In this document: piece by piece, positions 8,442 to 16,650 of the stretch | How the letters are laid out: every line of letters starts with the position of its first letter | Numbering within the stretch: position 1 is the stretch's first letter | Source of the DNA: Bacteroidota bacterium | GTDB taxonomy: Bacteria; Bacteroidota; Bacteroidia; Chitinophagales; Chitinophagaceae | Direction of reading: 5' to 3' | DNA: 33,803 nucleotides | NCBI GenBank assembly: GCA_030706735.1 | Contig: JAUZNZ010000042.1 | Location: 1-33,803, forward strand | Program-made: the position numbers and the translations under genes | Notes under the pieces: generated by a model | Databases searched by the model: none | What the model was told of the DNA's origin: nothing | The model's input: only the letters and a program-made list of their open reading frames with translations

Positions 8442-8558
8442 TCACCTCGATCGTCCCGACGATATGAATTTTTCCAGGTACGCCTCGACGGCAAATTTCG
8501 TCACGTGACCGCTTCCTGAAGCAGCTACATATTGGCGCTTGAGGCATGGCCCTTGAGC
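8442..8558 (-). pseudogene. Possible coding remnant directly after the CE15 stop codon
   Basis: Immediately past the CE15 stop (TAA) and in the same frame, 38 further codons run to a TGA at 8442-8444. They encode a protein-like sequence including YVAASGSGHVTKFAVEAYLEKF. The composition looks like a real C-terminus rather than random intergenic DNA. It could be a remnant of a decayed gene, or an ancestral longer tail cut off by the TAA. No family is recognised. Confidence 0.25.
8450..8475 (+). terminator. Weak hairpin downstream of the molybdoenzyme gene
   Basis: ATCGT and ACGAT pair around CCCG at 8450-8463, and a short T-run (ATTTTT) follows within ten bases. The stem is only five base pairs, so this is a marginal intrinsic terminator candidate. 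Confidence 0.25.
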
Positions 8559-10112
8559 TTACAACCCGGCCCTCTCATAATGCAGCTGCTTGCCCGCCCA
8601 CGGAATAAAGTACTTGAAGTTCGGCGCGTCGGTGTGTCCTCCGTCATGTTGCCTCCAGGCCAGCGTCCCATCCAGCAGTCCGCTGTTCACGGCAGGCATT
8701 TTTTCCGTCATATAATCGTTGGACAGCCCGAGGTCCTTGGCGCCAAGCAACTTGAATACCGCTCCGGCGGCCACGGTCGCCATCCAGCTCCCCTCATGAT
8801 CCAGCCAGTGTGCGTCGCCCCTCTCCGGGACGCCATAGCTGACAAAGGTCGCGCGCGGCGCACAGAGCGCGATCAGCTCATGCGAATCCACCGGCAGGTC
8901 GCAACCGGTCTTCGCTCCGAAGCTTGATTCCGAAGCGCCATATTTCAAATAATTTCCCGCCATCCAATAATATTCTCCGCCTGTCAGGCTTTCTACCGCT
9001 TCCCCATATACGCGCCGGTGCAGGGTGGCGCCTCCCTTGCCGGAAGAGCCGATCAGGCCCACGGCAAAACGTGGCTCAAAGGCCAGCGTCACCAGGGCTG
9101 CCTTACCATAACGCGATACGCCTTCGATGCCTACTTTCTTCGCGTTGACCGTGGGCTCCGTTTCCAGGTAGTCGAGCGCGCGGGCCGCTCCCCAGGCCCA
9201 GGCACGCAGCGCGCCCCAGTCTTCCGGCTTGCGCGGTTGCCCCTTGTTGACCAGCCCGATGATGCCGCGGGTCAGCCCCGCACCATTGTCTGCCTGTATG
9301 CTCGAAGGGTCGATCGTACAATAGCCCCAGCCGGCCTGCAGCAATTGCTGTGTGGGTGTCGGGTCGCCGGGCTGCGGCGCTGCGAAGAAAGAGCCTGCGG
9401 TGGAACGGGTCAGCGGCTCATAAGCGGGGTATTGTTCGAAGACCGCTTTCAGTTCGGGATGCTCCTTGACCAGCAATTCCTTCATGGCGCTGTTGATCTT
9501 TTCCATATTGTCCGGCGAAGGCTGCGCGGGCGCGGGAAAGGACGGGAAGCCAAACATCATCAGCACGGGCACGGGCCCTTTCACATTCATTGGCAGCACC
9601 AGCGTCATCTTGATATCGACGTTGATCAACGGGTATTCGCTGTTGTCGACATGCCCGATGAGTTGCTTTGCCACGACCGGTGTAAAACCCACGAATTCGC
9701 GGTCCGTGATCTTTGCCGTCCAAGTCACTTTTGGGATGTTCTTGGGCAGCCTTCCATACACCTCCCGTTCAAAGTCCTCCACGATCTCCGGCCGGCGCAC
9801 CTTCCACCACTGGTCCGCGGTCGTTATTTTCTGGCCGCTTTTGCTGGTCAGCGCGTCGGGCAATTGCGGACAGGGATTGGCCTTTGCTTCATCGTAGTTC
9901 GCATGATTGGGGGCGTTTTCATTGCCGCTCGGCCCGGGCCGAAGTTTCTTGATGCCTAACTGGTTCATCATGTTCTCCTGGTCCTGCTGCGCGGTAAAAT
10001 TGACGGGGGCGGGATATCTGGAGGGATCGGCCGTGGCAGTTTGCGCGATGGCGCCATGAACAATGCACGTAATAAGTACAAAGACGACTAAAGATCTCAT
10101 GGGATGTTTCAT
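8559..10112 (-). CDS. CE15 glucuronoyl-esterase-like secreted hydrolase
   Basis: A 517-residue alpha/beta hydrolase with signal peptide (MKHPMRSLVVFVLITCIVHGAIAQ; Met5 is an alternative start). The CE15 nucleophile motif is GVSRYGKAAL at 331-340 (Ser333). It is followed by GSSGKGGATLHRR, the oxyanion/substrate-arginine region, then DSHELIALCAPR (His411) and the catalytic histidine in GGHTDAPNF (His493). CE15 enzymes cleave ester bonds between 4-O-methyl-glucuronic acid of xylan and lignin alcohols. Bacterial members often vary in substrate, so the exact ester is uncertain. The gene overlaps the upstream GH35-like gene by four bases (ATGA, 10109-10112), which implies translational coupling and joint action on one plant polysaccharide. 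Confidence 0.88.
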   Translation of the reverse strand: MKHPMRSLVVFVLITCIVHGAIAQTATADPSRYPAPVNFTAQQDQENMMNQLGIKKLRPGPSGNENAPNHANYDEAKANPCPQLPDALTSKSGQKITTADQWWKVRRPEIVEDFEREVYGRLPKNIPKVTWTAKITDREFVGFTPVVAKQLIGHVDNSEYPLINVDIKMTLVLPMNVKGPVPVLMMFGFPSFPAPAQPSPDNMEKINSAMKELLVKEHPELKAVFEQYPAYEPLTRSTAGSFFAAPQPGDPTPTQQLLQAGWGYCTIDPSSIQADNGAGLTRGIIGLVNKGQPRKPEDWGALRAWAWGAARALDYLETEPTVNAKKVGIEGVSRYGKAALVTLAFEPRFAVGLIGSSGKGGATLHRRVYGEAVESLTGGEYYWMAGNYLKYGASESSFGAKTGCDLPVDSHELIALCAPRATFVSYGVPERGDAHWLDHEGSWMATVAAGAVFKLLGAKDLGLSNDYMTEKMPAVNSGLLDGTLAWRQHDGGHTDAPNFKYFIPWAGKQLHYERAGL

Positions 10113-11773
10113 TTATATTGATATAATCTGACTCGTTGAATGCTCCATTCGCCCACCGGGATACGGATATGCCTGCCCTGGTGGTCCTGATCCCCGTTCA
10201 TCCTCCTGCCCGCCTGCCACGTTCCGCCAATGAACTGGCCCTCTTCGGCCTGCAGAATGCCAGCATGCGTGCCTCTCCGCTCGCCTTCCTGCGTACCCGT
10301 CGATCCATTCACCGCAAACGTGATCACCACGCCTGTGCCGGCAATCAGGAATTCATCGGCTCCTTCGCGGATGATCAGGGCGCCGGCCGTCGGCCAATGG
10401 GGCTTGCCCGCCTCCGGTGACCAACCCAGCGTATAGTCATGGGCGACAGAGAGCACGTATTGGCCCAGGACGATGTCCTGCTTACTCCCGGATGAATCCA
10501 GCAAAACGCCCTCCATCCTGCCGGTTCCCTGGTATTTCAGGATCTCCGCGGCCATCGAGGCCAGCAGGGCATAACTTTTTCCGATCGGATCGCTCGCAGG
10601 ATCCTGCACCGATTCGATAGAGAAGGGCGAGAAACCGAGCGCCTGGTAGTGCCCGACGGCATAGAAGACTTTCGCCGCATCGGAGGGCTCGAGCCTGATC
10701 TCCGGGATCAGCAAGGAATTCCCCCTTCGGGTATAGAGGTCGCAATACTGTTTAAAAGCTGGGTTGTAGAAATCGGGAGACAGCAGGTCGATCGCCGGAG
10801 CCCCGGCCTGCCAGATATCCATCAGATGGGGTAGGGGCCCGGCGCTGGGATATTGTCCAGGCTCTGCATTCCGATAGTTCAGCGCGGCATTCACGCACAT
10901 GGGCAGCGGATATTCCTTCTTGCCGGCCACTGCTACTGCATTCGCATATTTCGCATAATACCAGGCCTGGAACAACTCGTCCGTACTCAGACTCTTTCCG
11001 AAGACGGTCTCCCAGTTCCCCTTGACGGCAAATCCCGTCGTTGACCAGTGTTCCCTTAATTCGGGGACCAGCGAATCCTTTCTTTCTATCAGATAGTTCA
11101 TCAATTCCTGCGGCACTTCACCTTCAAAAGCGCTGTCAGCCGCCGCCGTCCTTTCTCTTGCTTCGGTCAGCATGCCGATCTCGTTCTCGACTTGTACCAT
11201 GATGACGGTCCCTGACCCGTCCGATTGCTTCAGATGTCGCATGAGCGAAGAAAAGGCCTTGCTGTCTGCATCTAGGTTGCTCCGGCTGAATGCCGATAGT
11301 ATTTCGAGACTCTTTCCATGGCGGTCCTGCGCACGCGGCCAGCGCGAGCTGTTGGTCTTGATCCATCCGGGTACGTAGCAGCTCATGCTGTTCTTCCACG
11401 ATCCGAACCAAAGCAGGATCGCATGCAAACCATTTCGCCTGCAGTTGCCAAGCAAGCTATCCACCAGGCCATAGTCGAAGCGACCTTCCTCGGGCTCCAT
11501 CAGATCCCAGTATACGGGGATCAGCAGGCTGTTCAGATGCATGGCCCGGAATTTTGGCCAGAGCGGCCGCATGTAGGAGAGGCTCGAAGCGCTCGAATTG
11601 CCAAGTTCTCCGCCCAGGATCAGCATGGGTTTTCCATTGACGATCAGGCGTCGCGCGCTTCCCTGGCTGCCCAACTGCGAAAGCGCGGCAGGCCGGATTC
11701 CTGTTTGAGTTCTCCCCCCGCCGCCAAAAAGCAGCAAGGCCAGGATCGTGCAGAAAAGTTCGTGTAGACGCAT
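10109..11773 (-). CDS. GH35/GH42-like beta-galactosidase-type glycoside hydrolase (DUF5597 group)
   Basis: A 554-residue secreted TIM-barrel glycosidase. Signal peptide-like residues 1-22 are followed by RRLIVNGKPMLILGGELGNSS, the characteristic start of this group. The predicted acid/base is Glu198 in VQVENEIG, and the nucleophile is Glu358 in LLIPEIRLEP. The C-terminal 150 residues resemble the beta-rich DUF5597 domain. Family members act on beta-galactosides or related arabinogalactan and xylan side chains, but the precise sugar cannot be told. It is the first gene of a two-gene operon with the CE15 enzyme. A LacI-type operator and promoter lie within 45 bases upstream, so expression is probably controlled by a sugar-responsive repressor encoded elsewhere. 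Confidence 0.86.
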   Translation of the reverse strand: MRLHELFCTILALLLFGGGGRTQTGIRPAALSQLGSQGSARRLIVNGKPMLILGGELGNSSASSLSYMRPLWPKFRAMHLNSLLIPVYWDLMEPEEGRFDYGLVDSLLGNCRRNGLHAILLWFGSWKNSMSCYVPGWIKTNSSRWPRAQDRHGKSLEILSAFSRSNLDADSKAFSSLMRHLKQSDGSGTVIMVQVENEIGMLTEARERTAAADSAFEGEVPQELMNYLIERKDSLVPELREHWSTTGFAVKGNWETVFGKSLSTDELFQAWYYAKYANAVAVAGKKEYPLPMCVNAALNYRNAEPGQYPSAGPLPHLMDIWQAGAPAIDLLSPDFYNPAFKQYCDLYTRRGNSLLIPEIRLEPSDAAKVFYAVGHYQALGFSPFSIESVQDPASDPIGKSYALLASMAAEILKYQGTGRMEGVLLDSSGSKQDIVLGQYVLSVAHDYTLGWSPEAGKPHWPTAGALIIREGADEFLIAGTGVVITFAVNGSTGTQEGERRGTHAGILQAEEGQFIGGTWQAGRRMNGDQDHQGRHIRIPVGEWSIQRVRLYQYK

Positions 11774-11775
11774 AA

Positions 11776-11789
11776 TGCAACCGATTGCA
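11776..11789 (-). promoter_or_regulatory. LacI-family operator palindrome at the GH35-CE15 promoter
   Basis: TGCAACCGATTGCA is a near-perfect palindrome (TGCAA/TTGCA) with a central CpG. It fits the LacI/CcpA-type consensus TGnAAnCGnTTnCA at all ten fixed positions. It lies two bases upstream of the GH35 start codon and over the predicted transcription start, a position where a bound repressor would block transcription. A looser, related site with an AACGTT core lies 47 bases upstream (11823-11836). Confidence 0.6.
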
Positions 11790-11818
11790 CAAAGTACGTA
11801 ATTATTTTAATTAGCAAA
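11790..11818 (-). promoter_or_regulatory. Candidate promoter of the GH35-CE15 operon
   Basis: Read on the minus strand, TTTG (11818-11815) is followed after 18 bases by TACTTTG (11796-11790). This resembles the Bacteroidota -33 TTTG and -7 TAnnTTTG boxes, with the -7 box one base short. The predicted start near 11783 falls inside the operator palindrome. The leader would be very short, about 10 bases. Confidence 0.4.
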
Positions 11819-11872
11819 CTCATTGCAACGTTTTGACCCATTTAATGGTCACATAGTAAACTTCCTCTTTCT

Positions 11873-12526
11873 ATGATAAGAAGGATCGGCTTTCCCATTG
11901 GGCTTCTGTTACTGGTTTTCTCATTGAACCTCGTCTCCTGCTCCAAACATAATGCCTCGGCAGACAACTGCATTACCAGGGTAACGCCCCGGGTAACGGA
12001 TATCATCGTGGCACCGGCTGTCCTGGATACTATCCATGGCTTGTTTCAGGCAAATCACCTCGCGAATCCCCGGATCCAATTCAATGGCCTGCATACCGAC
12101 ACCTGGCTGGATAGCAATAGTCAACGGGTGGTCGTTCAGCAGGTGACCGCCAATTACTTCGTCAATGGCCTGCCCGTCTTTGGTGGGTATTTGAATTACA
12201 CATTCGTAAATGGCCGCTTCATCGATTCCAACGCCCTCCGCATTGCCGGCCAGCCGGAAAATGATGATACCATGGGCCACCAGCCGCTGGCCGTCCTGAG
12301 ATCTGTTTTTTATCAATATAATCCCGATTACACAGGCCCATGCCTGAAGGCCACGCTTTGTTACCTCGACGCGGGCAGCATTGCACCCTACACAGTTCCT
12401 CTTGGAAAGGTACTCGTCAAGGTCTGGGCAATCAATCCGACCCCTCATGGCTTCCCCCTGGTTTTCGTCGTCGACGAGACGGGCAAGAGCTTCCCGGATA
12501 TACTCGAGTCGATAGACGGGTTCTAG
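11873..12526 (+). CDS. Predicted lipoprotein of unknown function
   Basis: A 217-residue protein with a lipoprotein signal: basic start MIRR, hydrophobic core, then lipobox L-V-S-C with Cys23 as the lipidated residue. The mature part contains beta-strand-like repeats ([31 protein letters not shown]) that resemble the FTP/PepSY-type 'N-terminal propeptide' pattern, but I cannot assign a family. It is probably anchored in the outer or inner membrane facing the periplasm. The gene is divergent from the GH35 operon and overlaps the convergent selD stop by four bases (12523-12526). No partner gene is apparent. Confidence 0.72.
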   Translation: MIRRIGFPIGLLLLVFSLNLVSCSKHNASADNCITRVTPRVTDIIVAPAVLDTIHGLFQANHLANPRIQFNGLHTDTWLDSNSQRVVVQQVTANYFVNGLPVFGGYLNYTFVNGRFIDSNALRIAGQPENDDTMGHQPLAVLRSVFYQYNPDYTGPCLKATLCYLDAGSIAPYTVPLGKVLVKVWAINPTPHGFPLVFVVDETGKSFPDILESIDGF

Positions 12527-13635
12527 TTACCCACCTCGATCAATGCAGCATCTTCGCCGCCCCCACTATCCGTCGCGCGGCCCTTCAACCAGCCGAACGA
12601 CCGGCATAGATCCGCGGCCAGACCCTCCCGGTGCAACAGTTCCTCGAATGCCGGCGCCGACTCTTCGGACACCGCCACCAACAATCCGCCGCTGGTTTGC
12701 GGATCGGCCAGGATATTTCGTTGTTCGTCATTCATCAATCGCACCTTTTCTCCATAGCTTGCCCAATTTCGCTGCGTGCCGCCGGGAATGCATCCCTGTT
12801 CGAGATATCCGCGGGCCGATGGGATCACGGACACCTTGCCGAAGGAGATGACCGCGGACAATCCGCTGCCTGCGCACATTTCCGCCAGGTGACCCAGCAG
12901 CCCGAATCCCGTCACATCGGTCATCGCCATGACGCCATCGAATCCGCCGAAGAGTTCACCCAATGTATTCAGGGTAACCATGCTCTTGAGGGCGACCGCG
13001 GCATCCGCCGGATGCAACAGCCCCTTTTTCTGCGCCGTGGACAGGATACCCACGCCAAGCGACTTGGTCAGGTAAAGGCGGCAGCCCGCCACCGCCGTGG
13101 AGTTTCGTTTCAAATGGCGCGTCTCCACCAGCCCGTTCACCGCAAGACCGAATACCGGCTCCGGACAGTCGATGCTGTGGCCGCCGGCCAGCGGGATCCC
13201 CGCCTCTGCGCAAACGGCTCTTCCTCCCTCCAGCACCCGCTGCGCTACTTCCGGGGGCAGTTTCTCTACCGGCCAGCCAAGGATCGCGATCGCCAGGATG
13301 GGCCGTCCCCCCATCGCATACACATCGCTGATCGCATTCGCCGCGGCAATACGGCCGAAGTCGAAGGCGTCGTCGACGATCGGCATGAAAAAATCGGTCG
13401 TGGATATAAGAGCCTGCCCATGTCCCAGGTCCCAAACCGCCGCGTCATCACGCTTGTCATTGCCGACCAACAACCTGGGGTCCGCCGCCGCAGCCGCATT
13501 CCTGCCCCCATGACCCGCCGGCCACTCACCCGCCGCCCCGGCATGCAGGATCTTGTCCAGGATCGCCGGGCTGATCTTACAACCGCAGCCCGCTCCGTGC
13601 GAATACTGGGTCAGCTTTATAGTGGTAGTTTCCAT
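12523..13635 (-). CDS. selD: Selenide, water dikinase (selenophosphate synthetase)
   Basis: A 370-residue SelD. It converts selenide and ATP to selenophosphate, the selenium donor for tRNA and protein modification. The N-terminus [16 protein letters not shown] is nearly identical to that of E. coli SelD, with Cys17 and Lys20 at the catalytic positions, so this is a cysteine rather than selenocysteine form. Metal and ATP binding residues are visible in [47 protein letters not shown] and GLAVNG. The C-terminal domain has [15 protein letters not shown] and the DPQTSGGLL signature. Full length. selU, on the same strand 1.5 kb upstream, would use its product. The gene between them is on the other strand, so each needs its own promoter. 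Confidence 0.96.
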   Translation of the reverse strand: METTTIKLTQYSHGAGCGCKISPAILDKILHAGAAGEWPAGHGGRNAAAAADPRLLVGNDKRDDAAVWDLGHGQALISTTDFFMPIVDDAFDFGRIAAANAISDVYAMGGRPILAIAILGWPVEKLPPEVAQRVLEGGRAVCAEAGIPLAGGHSIDCPEPVFGLAVNGLVETRHLKRNSTAVAGCRLYLTKSLGVGILSTAQKKGLLHPADAAVALKSMVTLNTLGELFGGFDGVMAMTDVTGFGLLGHLAEMCAGSGLSAVISFGKVSVIPSARGYLEQGCIPGGTQRNWASYGEKVRLMNDEQRNILADPQTSGGLLVAVSEESAPAFEELLHREGLAADLCRSFGWLKGRATDSGGGEDAALIEVGN

Positions 13636-13815
13636 GTTAATCTTATCATGAGCCCGCCCAGTATGCGAGCCCGGAAGCCCAGTATTTTCGGGGTTTTTAA
13701 AATTAGTAAAATTCGGTCATTCTATACGCTAGCATCAGGAAATAGAAGGATTTCAACAATACCTGGTGACCGGGGCTGATGTTTTCGATACCAGAGGCAT
13801 TGATTATATTTATAA

Positions 13816-15084
13816 ATGAAATCAATGACAAGACTGACAATATTCATTTATGCCTTATTCACAGCTTTCGCTTCCTTTGGTCAACAGGCTCAAACAGAGA
13901 AGGATTTTAAAGCCGACTTCATAAAAGCATTGGACAAGAACTTCACTGACACGATGCTGGACAAACTGTTTTTGGATTATGGCGAATTGTTAACACCTCA
14001 TAGCGCGGTCACGAGGTTGACCGCCAGCCTTGCGAACCATGAAATGTCCTCCTTCCCGCTATACGATTTTAAGAGCGAAAAGCTTTATGTGGACAATATT
14101 AGCGGCCTTCTGAACTCTAGAAACCCAAATCACAGGATATTAGCCTACCTCGTTATCGCATCTTCCTTTGACACGGCCAGAGAACCCGTTTTGCTGGACA
14201 GAATTGAAACGGAGAAAAACAAGGGCAATCTGATCTGGGCAGGGATGGCATTACTATATCTGAATACCAAACACACGACAGCATTATTTGATTTCTTGGT
14301 AAAGAACGAAGATTTTGGAGATGCGCATATGATACCGCTGTTTTTTCAGTTAGATAAGGATTCTTTGCAACAAACGGCCTACAACCGTATCAATAGCCGT
14401 CAATCTAAAGCAAAAATATTGGCTGCTCAAGTTTTGGCGTATACCCCTTTGAACGCCAAAACGGAAGAATTACTAAAGCATGCTGTTCAAACCTGGGATT
14501 TGAACCTTAAGGGGTATGCCATTTTCTCGGTAAAAGAATTGCAGATCGGCAATTTGCTCGAAACATGTAAGCCACTCTTGGATCATCAGGAAACCAGATC
14601 CATTTCTTTGGAGGCCATGGCAAATAGTCCTACAGAGGCAGACCGCAGTTTTTTGGTTTATCTGGTAGGTCAACACGATACCGTGCCGGCCGAACTCCTG
14701 GATTGCTTCTATAAGTCAAAAAGAATAGACAACATGAAGTATTGGCTAAAACTACTTTACACAAGACCAATACCGGTTAAATACATTTTCTTTTCTTTTG
14801 AACAACCTCTGCTCAGTTCAGATAGTATCTTGCCGGACTTGCAAAGCGCGTTGCGGGCAATTGCGAATAAGGGTGTTCTGGGTGAATTGGTAGGAGCATT
14901 GAAAAATCGAATTGACGACAATTCAATTGAAATAATGATCTCTCTGCTGAAGAACAAAAGCTCGACGGTCAGGTATTGGACGGCCATGACGGCGAAATCT
15001 AACCCATCTATAAAGCTGAAGACCCCGGAGGTAAAAGATTTGATTGCACGAGGATTAAAGGACGGAGATAGCCCTGACGATTAA
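13816..15084 (+). CDS. Secreted HEAT-repeat-like protein of unknown function
   Basis: A 422-residue protein with signal peptide MKSMTRLTIFIYALFTAFASFGQ, followed by helical repeats of the HEAT/ARM kind. Examples are NHRILAYLVIASSFDTAREPVLLDRI, QSKAKILAAQVLAYTPLNAKTEELLKHAV, LNLKGYAIFSVKELQ and SSTVRYWTAMTAKSNPS. The C-terminal piece resembles the HEAT domain found in Bacteroidota sulfatase or PVC-type proteins. No catalytic motif is seen, so a scaffold or binding role is likely. The gene is clearly more AT-rich than its neighbours and lies in the opposite orientation between selU and selD, suggesting later insertion. Met4 is an alternative start. Its stop is 21 bases from the selU stop. Confidence 0.72.
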   Translation: MKSMTRLTIFIYALFTAFASFGQQAQTEKDFKADFIKALDKNFTDTMLDKLFLDYGELLTPHSAVTRLTASLANHEMSSFPLYDFKSEKLYVDNISGLLNSRNPNHRILAYLVIASSFDTAREPVLLDRIETEKNKGNLIWAGMALLYLNTKHTTALFDFLVKNEDFGDAHMIPLFFQLDKDSLQQTAYNRINSRQSKAKILAAQVLAYTPLNAKTEELLKHAVQTWDLNLKGYAIFSVKELQIGNLLETCKPLLDHQETRSISLEAMANSPTEADRSFLVYLVGQHDTVPAELLDCFYKSKRIDNMKYWLKLLYTRPIPVKYIFFSFEQPLLSSDSILPDLQSALRAIANKGVLGELVGALKNRIDDNSIEIMISLLKNKSSTVRYWTAMTAKSNPSIKLKTPEVKDLIARGLKDGDSPDD

Positions 15085-15105
15085 CCTTGCGGACCTTCCC
15101 GCTCG

Positions 15106-16194
15106 TCATCTCCCGTCCGGCCGTTTGTTCGGCCCTTCGCCCGGCCCAGCCTCCTCGCCCCGCTCTGCCTCCGCACCCCCCGCCGCCTCCATCAACAGTC
15201 TCGCATTCTCCGCTCCATCCGTACTCCTGGTCGGCACCGCGATGATCTTGCAGGCCTCCCGGGTATCCAATCCCTTGCGATACATTTTGTCGTAGTAGGT
15301 CATCACGATCCGAATGAAATCCGCGATCCGGCCCTCCCGGATCGCGACAACGGCATTCCGGGTTTGTTCCGTGCCCAGCCGCTTCACGATACGTTCCGTA
15401 CATTCGATGAGCCAGTCCCGGCCCAGCCCTCCATATTCTTCCACCAGCAACTCCAACCGGCGTTCTTCAGGCGCTTGCAGATCGAAGACCGGCCCGCCGT
15501 GGATCTGCTCCCAGATCGACCGGGATAACATGCATCGGCCGATGCTCCGGCTTTCGTCCTCGACCCATATGCTTCGCGTCCTGTCCATGATCCGCAGGCA
15601 GGTGGCAAGCTCATTTTCGAACTGTTCCTGGCTCGGCTGCTTCAATCTGTTCAGCGTTCCATAGGTCGATCCATGATGCTGCGCAAGGTCCTCGAGGTCC
15701 ACCACCTGCTCACCCATCCCCCGCAAACCATGCAGGGCCCTCGTCTTGCCCGAACCCGTCATGCCGCCGACGATACGGAAAGGATAGATCTCCTCCAGCT
15801 GGCGAAGGACCCATTGGCGATACGCCTTATATCCTCCGTCAAGGAGCCGCACATCGAAACCGTATAGGTCAAGCGCCCAGGCCATCGCGGCGCTGCGCAT
15901 GCCTCCCCGCCAGCAATGCAAGGCTATTTTTTTATCCGGCGCCACGATGAACGCCTCCCGGATGAACCCGGACCACTTGCCCCCCGTCAAATCAAAACCC
16001 AGAAGGACGGCTGCTTCCCGCCCTTCCTGCTTATAGGTGGTTCCCACCGCCACGCGCTCTTCATTCGTAAACAACGGAATATTGACGGCTCCGGGAATAT
16101 GGCCCTGCATAAACTCGGACGGCGTGCGTACATCCGCCACGGGAATGCGCTCCACTGAGTTTACCAGTTCTTCGATGGGGATCCGTCTTGTCAT
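15106..16194 (-). CDS. selU: tRNA 2-selenouridine synthase
   Basis: A 362-residue SelU (also called MnmH or YbbB). It exchanges sulfur for selenium at the wobble 2-thiouridine of certain tRNAs through a geranylated intermediate. The N-terminal rhodanese domain carries the active cysteine Cys94 in ALHCWRGGMRSAAMAW. It is followed by the P-loop domain, with GGMTGSGKT at 143-151 and WVEDESRSIGR further on. The final 30 residues are a low-complexity E/G/A-rich tail. SelD would supply its selenophosphate. The YCII-domain gene ends three bases upstream on the same strand, so the two are probably one transcript. Confidence 0.95.
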   Translation of the reverse strand: MTRRIPIEELVNSVERIPVADVRTPSEFMQGHIPGAVNIPLFTNEERVAVGTTYKQEGREAAVLLGFDLTGGKWSGFIREAFIVAPDKKIALHCWRGGMRSAAMAWALDLYGFDVRLLDGGYKAYRQWVLRQLEEIYPFRIVGGMTGSGKTRALHGLRGMGEQVVDLEDLAQHHGSTYGTLNRLKQPSQEQFENELATCLRIMDRTRSIWVEDESRSIGRCMLSRSIWEQIHGGPVFDLQAPEERRLELLVEEYGGLGRDWLIECTERIVKRLGTEQTRNAVVAIREGRIADFIRIVMTYYDKMYRKGLDTREACKIIAVPTRSTDGAENARLLMEAAGGAEAERGEEAGPGEGPNKRPDGR

Positions 16195-16197
16195 GTG

Positions 16198-16500
16198 TTA
16201 AACGCGGCTTTCGCCGGCTACCACCGCCCTCATGGGGTGATATTCAAACCTAAGCATCCCATTGCAAGGGTCGCCGGCAATGAATTCCTTCACTTCCTTT
16301 TCTTCCTGCACCCCGACGATCCCCAGGCCATAGCCCCCCTTCGGGTCCATGACGGGTCCGAAGGCCACCACATGGCCCTTCTCCATGAACTTCGTCCAAT
16401 AAGCGACATGCTGCTGCATGAGGGCCCGTTCTTCCGGGGTCATGTCCTGCGTAAAGGAGGGTCTGGGCGGGTGCAGCATTAACGCAAAATACTTTTTCAT
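16198..16500 (-). CDS. YCII-domain protein
   Basis: A 100-residue YciI-related protein starting MKKYFALMLHPPRPSF. The frame is open further upstream, but that extension lacks family similarity, and the ATG at 16500 gives the normal YCII length. The dimeric ferredoxin-like fold is indicated by MTPEERALMQQHVAYWTKFMEKG with the conserved His31, then VVAFGPVMDPKGGYGLGIVG and FIAGDPCNGMLRFEYHPM. YCII proteins use a His-Asp pair and some act as small hydrolases or dehydrochlorinases; the activity here is unknown. It sits three bases ahead of selU, so it is likely co-expressed with it. Confidence 0.85.
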   Translation of the reverse strand: MKKYFALMLHPPRPSFTQDMTPEERALMQQHVAYWTKFMEKGHVVAFGPVMDPKGGYGLGIVGVQEEKEVKEFIAGDPCNGMLRFEYHPMRAVVAGESRV

Positions 16501-16650
16501 GGCCGGAAAATAACAAATTTCCCCCAAAAGCTTCCCGGGTTTTACTATATTGCATAGGCTAATCCACTCACAAGGCAATCCTTCCAAAGGCCCGCTCGAT
16601 GCCGCTTCGAAAATCATCCTGACAAGCCAGTACGCGAAAATCATCAGCAC

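Noticed and set aside
9018-9959. Open frame of 313 residues antisense to the CE15 gene
   Set aside because: Composition is typical of a shadow frame and CE15 motifs are on the other strand.
12631-13779. Long open frame of 382 residues antisense to selD
   Set aside because: SelD is unmistakable; the antisense frame is rich in Arg/His/Gln and has no motif.
16607-16644. Direct repeat CGAAAATCATC, two copies about 27 bases apart
   Set aside because: Short and not linked to a promoter box or palindrome; too weak to call a regulatory repeat.
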